Source of the DNA: Ilumatobacter sp.
Lineage (GTDB): Bacteria; Actinomycetota; Acidimicrobiia; Acidimicrobiales; Ilumatobacteraceae
NCBI GenBank assembly: GCA_018666235.1
Contig: JABJAB010000094.1
Span: 1-12,506 of the forward strand
Direction of reading: 5' to 3'
DNA length: 12,506 nt
Shown here: one piece after another, positions 1 through 7,417 of the stretch
Position numbering within the stretch: position 1 is the first letter of the stretch
Layout: every line of letters begins with the position of its first letter
Notes under the pieces: model-generated
What the model was told of the DNA's origin: nothing
The model's database searches: none
Seen by the model: the letters and a program-made list of their open reading frames with translations, nothing else
Translations under genes and position numbers: made by a program

Positions 1-330
1 CCAGGCGAGTGGGCGCCGGACGATCCGCTGGCCGATGCGATGCGCCAGCGTCGGAACGATTGGGTCGGCGACCAAGCTGTCGCTGACCACATCGTCGACG
101 ATCAACGTCTCGTCAACGTCTTCTGCCACTTGGCGATCGCGTGAGTCAATGCGCTGCACGCCGTCGTCTCGCAGCTGATGGTCGAGTTGGATGTCGAGGT
201 CGTCGAACTCGACTTCGTCGGCAGCTTCACCGTCTGCGCCCGGTCCCGCCCCGATCCGATCGGGACCAACATCTTGTTGCGGCTCATCGCCAGCGTCGTC
301 GTGCCGACGCGTCGTCATGTCGTCAGTCAT
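1..330 (-). CDS. Hypothetical acidic protein, N-terminal part, cut by window edge
   Basis: An open frame runs from an ATG at 328-330 down to position 1 without a stop, giving the first 110 residues of a protein that continues beyond the left edge. A TGA lies in frame four codons upstream, so this ATG or the one four codons later (318) is the start. I do not recognise the family. The first 90 residues are hydrophilic and rich in Asp and Glu (clusters near residues 38-51 and 69-87), with no signal peptide. The charge changes to basic around residues 97-107. Codon use favours G or C at third positions like the neighbouring genes, which supports it over the plus-strand frames here. It lies 115 bp after the CPBP protease gene on the same strand and could be co-transcribed. 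No convincing ribosome binding site or -10 box is visible. What it does is unknown. Confidence 0.55.
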   Translation of the reverse strand, partial: MTDDMTTRRHDDAGDEPQQDVGPDRIGAGPGADGEAADEVEFDDLDIQLDHQLRDDGVQRIDSRDRQVAEDVDETLIVDDVVSDSLVADPIVPTLAHRIGQRIVRRPLAW

Positions 331-445
331 CTGGCTCGGTCACCAGTTCGAGCGGCATTCGCCGCGATGCAGTCGCAGGTGATCGTCATACAGGGTGTCC
401 ATTCTGACAAAGACGACGCCGACCGAGGTGGCAGCTCGCAATTGT

Positions 446-1198
446 TCACAGCACGAGCAACAATCCGGTCAGGTTGAACCCGATGTGCGCCATGATCGAC
501 ATGCCCAAACGTCCGGTGAGCATCGCGGCCACACCGACAATCAGGCCGAAGACAAAGAGACCCGGGTACTCGATTGGGCGGAGGTGGATGGCGGCAAACA
601 AGGCCGCGACGCCAACGACGACGACCACGTGATTGAAGCGAGCAAGTAGCGAGCGTTGGAGCAGCCCGCGGTAGAAGAGTTCTTCGACGATCGGCGCACC
701 AAACACGACCAGGACAAAGAGCACGACGGTGGTCACACCTGAGGCTCGGTCGACGAGCCCCTCCGCATTTCGCCGCAACTCGTCATCGGCGAACGTCCCT
801 GGCCACAGGGCCCCGAGCGGCAGATACACGACGCGGATGACCACGAGCTGGGCAAGCACGCCGATGCCCAGTCCGAGCAGATCAATCGGCAAGACCCGAA
901 TACCGAAGTCCTCGACGGGGTCGGCGGTGCCGTGACGAGCCGACACGATCCACATGCCGCTGACGTAGGCAAACCACGCGGCACACAACACCACGGCCAG
1001 AACCCCAATCGGCGTGTCCGATCCCCCGGTCTCACCGAAGACGCCGAGCATGATGACCGACAGCACCTGTGCGGCGAACCACGCGGCGATGAAGGCGAAC
1101 ACCGCGGTCTTGGCATCGATGGGCGGCGACGATTCGGCCGGATGGATCGCATCGCGCACACCGAATCCCCCAGCGGAGGGCTGCACCGGTCCAGTCAT
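446..1198 (-). CDS. CPBP family intramembrane glutamic-type protease
   Basis: A 250-residue polytopic membrane protein of the CPBP (CAAX protease and bacteriocin-processing, formerly Abi) family, which cleaves substrates within the membrane. All three family motifs are present: EExxxR at residues 172-177 (E172, E173, R177), FxxxH at 201-205 (F201, H205), and HxxxN at 238-242 (H238, N242). These supply the catalytic glutamate and the water or metal-coordinating residues, so it should be active. Hydrophobic segments lie near residues 32-54, 63-86, 104-131, 155-171, 189-205 and 211-226, with a final one from 232 to the end. The first 28 residues are soluble. The start is the ATG at 1198, preceded at 7 nt by TAGCGT, a possible -10 box of a leaderless message; a 27-codon ORF also ends on this start. 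The substrate is unknown. The family covers prenyl-protein processing, bacteriocin immunity and other roles, and nothing here chooses among them. Confidence 0.9.
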   Translation of the reverse strand: MTGPVQPSAGGFGVRDAIHPAESSPPIDAKTAVFAFIAAWFAAQVLSVIMLGVFGETGGSDTPIGVLAVVLCAAWFAYVSGMWIVSARHGTADPVEDFGIRVLPIDLLGLGIGVLAQLVVIRVVYLPLGALWPGTFADDELRRNAEGLVDRASGVTTVVLFVLVVFGAPIVEELFYRGLLQRSLLARFNHVVVVVGVAALFAAIHLRPIEYPGLFVFGLIVGVAAMLTGRLGMSIMAHIGFNLTGLLLVL

Positions 1199-1278
1199 CG
1201 CCGAAACGCTAACTGCGCCGCACCGTCCTCGGACTTCTGCGGCCGCGTCATGTCTGCGCTGTCCGGAAGTTTCGTCAT
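1195..1278 (-). CDS. Possible 27-residue leader ORF overlapping the CPBP start
   Basis: An ATG at 1276-1278 opens 27 codons that end at TGA 1195-1197, overlapping the CPBP ATG (1196-1198) in the ATGA arrangement typical of translational coupling. AGAGGA lies 4 nt before the ATG, one of the few good Shine-Dalgarno matches in the window. The peptide is hydrophilic and matches no family I know. It may be a coupling or leader ORF, or a chance frame: the TAGCGT -10 candidate for CPBP lies inside it and offers a competing leaderless explanation for the downstream start. Confidence 0.25.
   Translation of the reverse strand: MTKLPDSADMTRPQKSEDGAAQLAFRR
1206..1211 (-). promoter_or_regulatory. Candidate -10 box for the CPBP gene
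   Basis: TAGCGT on the minus strand fits TANNNT and leaves 7 nt before the ATG at 1198, placing transcription start on or next to the start codon. No good -35 box is seen at 16-18 bp, so this is weak on its own. It gains weight because six other starts in the window share the arrangement. Confidence 0.35.
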
Positions 1279-1391
1279 TCGGTCCTCTGGCGGCCGCTCA
1301 CGATTCGTTGGGGCCAAGGGGCTCGGCGACGAAGTTGAGCCTGCACAATCAAGGCTTCTCGCAACGCCGGGACCGGCGCAGCTGGCCGCTG

Positions 1392-1697
1392 TCAGGAAGC
1401 GACGAGGTCGAGATGCCGGGACGGCCGGCGATCGTCGAGGTGCCAGCCGGACGGCACCGACAGGCGCTCAGCATGACGCGCACACATGTCGTAGGTATGC
1501 GGATCGCGCTCGGCCGACAGCACCTCGAGCCAGGCGCGGGATTGCCCGTAGTCGTAGGTGAGCGTCACTTCGGCACGCTCAGAACAGCCGGTGCGCGTGC
1601 ACTGACGATTGGAGATCACTGCAACGGCCGGACGAACGTGTTCGCCGGTGTAGTGATTGGTGAGTTTGCGAGCCCCAACTGCTGCACGTGACGTCAT
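1392..1697 (-). CDS. DUF3499 family protein
   Basis: A 101-residue soluble protein matching the actinobacterial DUF3499 family, of unknown function. The recognisable core runs from residue 31 to 85: a Cys-x4-Cys pair (C33, C38), a conserved LTYDY stretch at 46-50, and a DPHTYDMCARH block at 66-75 giving C72 and H75. These Cys and His residues look like a small zinc site; metal binding is inferred. The first 30 residues are less conserved, and a shorter protein starting near residue 28 would also fit the family. The ATG at 1697 is nevertheless well placed, 6 nt after a TACGAT -10 box. From memory, this family often lies near phosphomannomutase, whiB-type regulator, DUF5719 and GT2 genes in actinomycetes; two of those families occur further along this window. 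It is divergent from ftsH and 193 bp upstream of the CPBP gene. Confidence 0.85.
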   Translation of the reverse strand: MTSRAAVGARKLTNHYTGEHVRPAVAVISNRQCTRTGCSERAEVTLTYDYGQSRAWLEVLSAERDPHTYDMCARHAERLSVPSGWHLDDRRPSRHLDLVAS

Positions 1698-1703
1698 GAG
1701 AAA

Positions 1704-1709
1704 ATCGTA
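1704..1709 (-). promoter_or_regulatory. Candidate -10 box for the DUF3499 gene
   Basis: TACGAT on the minus strand, followed by 6 nt and the ATG at 1697. This fits a leaderless transcript starting at or beside the A of the start codon; no Shine-Dalgarno sequence is present. The region 17 bp further up (1727-1732) matches TTGACA poorly. Confidence 0.45.
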
Positions 1710-1746
1710 GAACGAGCAGCCCGCTCAGTGGTGGATGGTCACCCCT

Positions 1747-1764
1747 CGCGCGAAACTTCGCGCG
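1747..1764. repeat. 18-bp perfect inverted repeat in the divergent DUF3499/ftsH spacer
   Basis: Two perfectly complementary 8-bp arms, CGCGCGAA and TTCGCGCG, are separated by AC. A third CGCGCG follows after TCA (1768-1773) and can compete for pairing. The arms carry the same TTCGCG core found twice more at 1835-1851. No T-run follows, so an operator or nucleoid-protein site is more likely than a terminator; this is inference. Confidence 0.55.
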
Positions 1765-1833
1765 TCACGCGCGTGGATGCTGCGTTCACAACGGCAAACC
1801 GTCACCCTTGGTGAGGTGGGATGAGGAGCCGCC

Positions 1834-1851
1834 TTTCGCGAACGTTTCGCG
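1834..1851. promoter_or_regulatory. Tandem TTTCGCG motifs upstream of ftsH
   Basis: TTTCGCG occurs at 1834-1840 and 1845-1851, exactly 11 bp (about one helical turn) apart. The first copy sits in the perfect palindrome TTCGCGAA (1835-1842). A third copy, inverted, is at 1749-1755 in the upstream inverted repeat. The tandem pair ends 29 bp before the proposed ftsH -35 box, a usual place for an activator. It is a candidate operator for an unidentified regulator. Confidence 0.4.
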
Positions 1852-1880
1852 TCGGTGTGCATCCTGTCGCACACCACGAT

Positions 1881-1909
1881 CTGGCATGACCGCTGTCCTG
1901 CCGTATCAT
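1881..1909 (+). promoter_or_regulatory. ftsH promoter, leaderless type
   Basis: A -35-like CTGGCA (1881-1886, four of six matches to TTGACA), a 17-bp spacer and a -10-like TATCAT (1904-1909) end 6 nt before the ATG at 1916. Transcription would begin at about the start codon, giving an mRNA with no 5' leader. This agrees with the lack of a Shine-Dalgarno sequence and favours this start over the upstream TTG at 1808. Confidence 0.6.
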
Positions 1910-1915
1910 GGCGCA

Positions 1916-3895
<1,980 letters not shown>

Positions 3896-3914
3896 CGGCG
3901 GGGTCGGGACGAGC

Positions 3915-3940
3915 CGTCGCTCAGACAACGCCGAGTGACG
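3915..3940. terminator. Hairpin between convergent ftsH and thioredoxin-like genes
   Basis: Arms CGTCGCTC (3915-3922) and GAGTGACG (3933-3940) pair over 8 bp with one G-U wobble around a 10-nt loop, in the 56-bp spacer where the two genes converge. Neither side has a T-run, so it is at best a weak or factor-assisted bidirectional terminator. Confidence 0.35.
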
Positions 3941-3951
3941 CACAACGCCAG

Positions 3952-4386
3952 TCAGTGCCCAGGCGCTGAACCCGGTTCCCGGGCTTCGGCCACAGCTGCC
4001 CACATATCGGTGGCATTGACCGGGCCGAGAAAGTGCTTGCGAGTGACGCCTTGTGCATCGCTCACGACGAGCGTCGGCACGGCATCGATCTTGTACTTTT
4101 CGTGCAGCGCTCGTGCATCGCCGTACTCGACGACGGCAACAGCCACTTCACTGGATTCGAGGATCGCGGCCCGCTCGGCCACGCCCGCACACACGTCGCA
4201 CGTCGCTGAACTGAAGACCGCCACCAACCATGGCGCATCGGGACGGACGAAGTCGGCGCGGTCGAGTTGTTGTGGCACGTTGTACTCGCGCTGGGTGGGG
4301 GCGTCGGCGGTCCGCCGCTGCCGACTGACCAGGGCAACGACACCCACAACGGCGATGAGCACTGCGGCAATGATGAGACGTTCCAT
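3952..4386 (-). CDS. Membrane-anchored thioredoxin-like protein
   Basis: A 144-residue protein with one N-terminal membrane segment (residues 4-20, then SRQRR) and a thioredoxin-fold domain about 37-135. The redox motif is ATCDVC with C63 and C66 (CxxC with Asp-Val between). The cis-proline block is AVPTLVV with P104, and a YKIDAVPT stretch precedes it as in classical thioredoxins. The basic residues after the membrane segment do not settle topology; it may be a signal anchor facing outward, like the TlpA and ResA thiol reductases, or a cytoplasmic-facing protein. The role is thiol exchange with an unknown partner. It lies 57 bp after the MFS gene on the same strand but has its own -10 box, so it may be transcribed separately. 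It converges on ftsH. The family is clear; the specific substrate is not. Confidence 0.85.
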   Translation of the reverse strand: MERLIIAAVLIAVVGVVALVSRQRRTADAPTQREYNVPQQLDRADFVRPDAPWLVAVFSSATCDVCAGVAERAAILESSEVAVAVVEYGDARALHEKYKIDAVPTLVVSDAQGVTRKHFLGPVNATDMWAAVAEAREPGSAPGH

Positions 4387-4395
4387 CGAGGCTTC

Positions 4396-4423
4396 AGGCT
4401 AGGTGCGAGCGCGGCCGATGCAA
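4396..4423 (-). promoter_or_regulatory. Candidate promoter of the thioredoxin-like gene
   Basis: On the minus strand, TTGCAT (4423-4418) and TAGCCT (4401-4396) are 16 bp apart, and 9 nt separate the -10 from the ATG at 4386. A small dyad, GATGC/GCATC (4417-4421 and 4427-4431), overlaps the -35 and could be an operator, though five base pairs could arise by chance. Confidence 0.45.
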
Positions 4424-4443
4424 TTCGCATCAAAACCCGCCGA

Positions 4444-5859
4444 TCAGGCCACGCGGCTCCGACTCGATCCCGACGGGAACGTCATCGCCACGACGAGCGC
4501 GCTCACTGCGTAGCAGCCGCTGACGAACCACCACGCCAGGTGATAGTTGGCAACGACCGTGTCGCCAGCCCCTCTGGAGATGATGGCGATCGCGACCGAG
4601 ATACCCAAGGCGTAGAACACCTGCTGCGTCGTTCGAATCATCGCGTTGGACGTCCCGAACTTGGCGGGCTCAACGTCCGCCAGCCCAGCGCTCGCCCAAG
4701 TGGCGATCGTGGCCCCGACACCGATTCCAACCAGCACGGACATCGGCACAAATCGATTCCACACCGCCGGCTCGCCCGTGAGCACGAGTCGATACCCGAG
4801 GTAGCCGGCAGCACAGCAGAGGCTGCCGACCGTGAGAATCCAGCGATGGCCGACACGATCGGCCCACCTCCCGGCAAACGGCGACACCGCCGCGGCAATG
4901 AGCGGGCTGAGCATCAACGCCGCGCCGGTCGTGACCAACGACTGGCCCCACAGCTCCTGCAGGAGCAGAGAGTTGACCAAGAAGCCCGAGGTGAAGGCCA
5001 TCGAGTAGAACGCTAAGCCGAGATTTGTACTCGAAAACGATCGATGCCTGAACAAGTCGAGTTCGATCAGAGGTTCGTCCTGATGAGCAGAGCGACGGAC
5101 CAACGCCGCGATCAGGGCGATGCCGACGATGAACAACGCGACGGTGGTGGGGTCCGTGAGGCCAGCCGACTCGGACCGCACGATCGCGAACATGACCGCT
5201 GCAACACCGGCCGTTCCCAACGGCACGCCGAGCAGGTCAACACGACCGGTTGCGGCCGGGTCCTTGGACTCGGTCAGCAGCTTCGGCGCAATCGCCAGCA
5301 CGATGAGACAGAGCGGCACGTTGATGAGAAAAATCCCTCGCCATGACCACGCGTCGGTGATGAACGCGCCCAGCGCCGGTCCGGCAACTGCGCCCAATGC
5401 TCCCGTCGCTCCGGTGATTCCAATGACCGTGGACCGCTTGTGCGCCGGAAACGCAGGGAGCACCACAGCGATTGCCGTCGGCGAAATAATCGCACCTCCG
5501 ACGCCCTGCACGACGCGCGCCGCAATCAGCAGCCCTGCGCTCGGTGCCAGACCAGACAGCATCGACCCGAGCATGAAAATGGCCACACCGGGAAGAAAGA
5601 GCCGTTTGCGTCCGAGGCTGTCGGCGTAACGACCGGCCACCATGAGCAACGACGCAACGGTGATGTTGTAACCGGAGATCACCCACCCCAACGTCGCGTC
5701 TGATACCTCAAAGTCATCACGAATTGACGGGAACGCAACGTTGACCGCGGCGACATCGATCACGACGAGGAAGAAGACCAAGGTCGTCACCCCGACGGCC
5801 ATCCAAGCGTCGCGTCCCGGTTCGGGCATCGCGTTCGGATCAACCATCGGTTCGCTCAC
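4444..5859 (-). CDS. MFS transporter, DHA2 (EmrB/QacA-like) family
   Basis: A 471-residue proton-coupled exporter of the drug:H+ antiporter-2 type, expected to have 14 membrane helices. Seen in the sequence, numbered from the GTG start: a D1-like motif VVIDVAAVNVAFP (about 32-44); motif A GRYADSLGRKR (76-86) between TM2 and TM3; antiporter motif C GAVAGPALGAF (156-166) in TM5; and a second motif-A-like GRWADRVGHR (330-339) in the C-terminal half. The frame is open to an ATG at 6009, but that would overlap the DUF5719-like gene by 86 bp. The GTG at 5859 follows a TACGGT -10 box by 8 nt and yields an ordinary-length protein; the ATG at 5847 is the alternative. Substrate cannot be read from the sequence. 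In this setting it could export an envelope precursor or a toxic compound. Confidence 0.88.
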   Translation of the reverse strand: MSEPMVDPNAMPEPGRDAWMAVGVTTLVFFLVVIDVAAVNVAFPSIRDDFEVSDATLGWVISGYNITVASLLMVAGRYADSLGRKRLFLPGVAIFMLGSMLSGLAPSAGLLIAARVVQGVGGAIISPTAIAVVLPAFPAHKRSTVIGITGATGALGAVAGPALGAFITDAWSWRGIFLINVPLCLIVLAIAPKLLTESKDPAATGRVDLLGVPLGTAGVAAVMFAIVRSESAGLTDPTTVALFIVGIALIAALVRRSAHQDEPLIELDLFRHRSFSSTNLGLAFYSMAFTSGFLVNSLLLQELWGQSLVTTGAALMLSPLIAAAVSPFAGRWADRVGHRWILTVGSLCCAAGYLGYRLVLTGEPAVWNRFVPMSVLVGIGVGATIATWASAGLADVEPAKFGTSNAMIRTTQQVFYALGISVAIAIISRGAGDTVVANYHLAWWFVSGCYAVSALVVAMTFPSGSSRSRVA

Positions 5860-5867
5860 CGTCACTG

Positions 5868-5873
5868 ACCGTA
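5868..5873 (-). promoter_or_regulatory. Candidate -10 box for the MFS gene
   Basis: TACGGT on the minus strand, 8 nt before the GTG at 5859, in the 64-bp spacer after the DUF5719-like gene. No convincing -35 is visible at 16-18 bp. If used, the MFS gene has a leaderless transcript independent of the glycosyltransferase operon. Confidence 0.35.
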
Positions 5874-5923
5874 CCCCTGCAGCGGGATCCTCTCCGACCG
5901 GCCCGCGCCCCGGCGAGAAGAGG

Positions 5924-7417
5924 TCAGAAATCAGAAGCGGGCAGCGCCCATGAACCCGAACGCCCCGAAAGCTCTCCGCCCCGTTCGAGCGACCGCTCGA
6001 TGAAGACACGGTTCGAGGCGTTCACGATGAGTTCTTGCCCCAGCGCATCAGGTGCGACGAGGTCGATCGTGAGCACGGCGCCAGGTCCGAGCGGAATATC
6101 GGTGAGACTCGGAATCGCCGACGGGCCACCAGGGCCAACCGCTTCGATCGTGATCGTCGCCTGCTCCTGATCGACGTTGTAGACGACCAGGGCGGCCTCC
6201 GTCGGCTCGGTCGGTCCGATGCCGACATGCCAGCGGTTTGCCACAAACCCATCGGGCCGTGGCGGTGCACCTTGCACGACGCTGGTGGCGATGGTCTCGC
6301 CGAACGGTCGCGTGAGGACGCGTTCCACAACCACCGAGGGGTCCGACAACGTCGAAAAGACAATCGCATGGCGCCCATTCGGGATGCGCGTCGCGAAGAA
6401 CCCGGAATCGGACGTGGCATCAGCGGCGTCGTCGGCACCTTCGAACGGCGCGAACACCACCACCTGGCGCGCCGGGACCTCGATGGGGGCGAACCCGCCG
6501 CCATCAAACTCCAAAGGGAGCCCTAAGAAGAACGGCGTGACCGAGACGTCGTTGTCGGTCGGGTTGTAGATCGAGAAGGTCTCGGTGACGCCTTCGCCGC
6601 GTTCGCCATCGGCGAACCACCACTGGTCGCGCAGCGCTGGTGCCGCCAACGAGACGTCGTAGCCAAGGCGGCCCGCGCCCGTGAAGTGTTGTGCTCGACC
6701 CACAACGAGACGACCACTCCGAGTCGTGACGCTCGCCGCAATGATCGGCTCGTCACGGTTTCCGAGCTCGGCAATCGAAATCACCTTCACCGACTTCGGT
6801 GGAACCGAGAATCCTTTGAACGCGTTGGGCTCACTGAAGCCGGACTCGGTTGAAAACGTGAGGTCGGTCAAAACGAGGTCGTCGTACGGGTTGGTCAGCA
6901 CGAGCGTCTCGGTGCTCCCCCCTGCCGTGAAACCATCGGCGAGGTGCCATTCGCTTGAGGTGTCATCCGCGCATGGGGTGACGGAGTCGCCAGCGGGATG
7001 ATTGGCCACCTGCTCGACAAACCCCTGCCCGCCATCAATCTCGACGACCACACTTGCAAACGCCGCCGTGACGAACGCATCGACATCGATCGTGCTCTGG
7101 GACCACGCGCCCACGCTGAAGCTCTGCTCGGCTGCAAGTCCCTCAGGACTGAGCACGGTGAACCGACCTTCGAGCACATCGCTGGCGCGGTTGGAGATCA
7201 CGACCGAGCCGCCGACGCCGTCCTCGCCAGTCGCCGGCACTCCGGGACAGAACCAGCTGCCGGTCAACGAACCGATGTCCGTCACCGATGGCATCCACGT
7301 ACCCGCCGGCGATGAGAACACCGGAGCCGGCCGCTCCTCGGTGTTTCGCCCAACGACGACGAGGGCGATCATGCCGGCCAACACGATGATGAAAGCAGGA
7401 ATCGAGCGGCGGTTCAT
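5924..7417 (-). CDS. DUF5719-like membrane-anchored secreted repeat protein
   Basis: A 497-residue protein with a single N-terminal signal anchor (about residues 7-23, preceded by MNRRS) and a long exported part of alternating hydrophobic residues typical of beta sandwiches. Four related repeats are visible, each opening with a Trp and, 18-21 residues later, an Asn in a strand such as VISN, LTNP, IYNP or VYN: W55/N76, W157/N176, W267/N285, W396/N414. Only two cysteines are present outside, C57 and C149, and could form a disulfide. The WFCPG start of repeat 1 and the placement beside a giant GT2 gene fit the actinobacterial DUF5719 family, whose function is unknown; this assignment is from memory. 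Its ATG overlaps the glycosyltransferase stop (ATGA, 7414-7417), so the two are translationally coupled and probably work together outside the membrane. Confidence 0.78.
   Translation of the reverse strand: MNRRSIPAFIIVLAGMIALVVVGRNTEERPAPVFSSPAGTWMPSVTDIGSLTGSWFCPGVPATGEDGVGGSVVISNRASDVLEGRFTVLSPEGLAAEQSFSVGAWSQSTIDVDAFVTAAFASVVVEIDGGQGFVEQVANHPAGDSVTPCADDTSSEWHLADGFTAGGSTETLVLTNPYDDLVLTDLTFSTESGFSEPNAFKGFSVPPKSVKVISIAELGNRDEPIIAASVTTRSGRLVVGRAQHFTGAGRLGYDVSLAAPALRDQWWFADGERGEGVTETFSIYNPTDNDVSVTPFFLGLPLEFDGGGFAPIEVPARQVVVFAPFEGADDAADATSDSGFFATRIPNGRHAIVFSTLSDPSVVVERVLTRPFGETIATSVVQGAPPRPDGFVANRWHVGIGPTEPTEAALVVYNVDQEQATITIEAVGPGGPSAIPSLTDIPLGPGAVLTIDLVAPDALGQELIVNASNRVFIERSLERGGELSGRSGSWALPASDF

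Noticed and set aside
340..402. Short minus-strand frames (20 and 11 codons) between CPBP and the edge gene
   Set aside because: They have no ribosome binding site and no recognisable peptide. The 11-codon frame overlaps the next start by 8 nt but without the support seen at 1195-1278.
441..464. ATTGTT/AACAAT inverted repeat at the end of the CPBP gene
   Set aside because: Only 6 AT-rich base pairs around a 12-nt loop with no T-run, too weak to call a terminator.
178..477. 99-codon plus-strand open frame at the left end
   Set aside because: It runs into the end of the CPBP gene and competes with the minus-strand 110-codon frame, which has better codon use and stays open to the edge.
1014..1691. 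225-codon plus-strand open frame
   Set aside because: It is antisense to both CPBP and DUF3499, which are recognisable families with intact motifs.
1808..1915. Upstream TTG start that would lengthen FtsH by 36 residues
   Set aside because: The extra residues do not resemble an FtsH N-terminus, the stretch contains the TTTCGCG motifs and the promoter, and the ATG at 1916 sits 6 nt after a good -10 box.
5860..6009. Upstream ATG extending the MFS protein by 50 residues
   Set aside because: It would overlap the coding end of the DUF5719-like gene by 86 bp and adds a low-complexity leader not expected in the family; a GTG and ATGs nearer the first membrane helix fit better.
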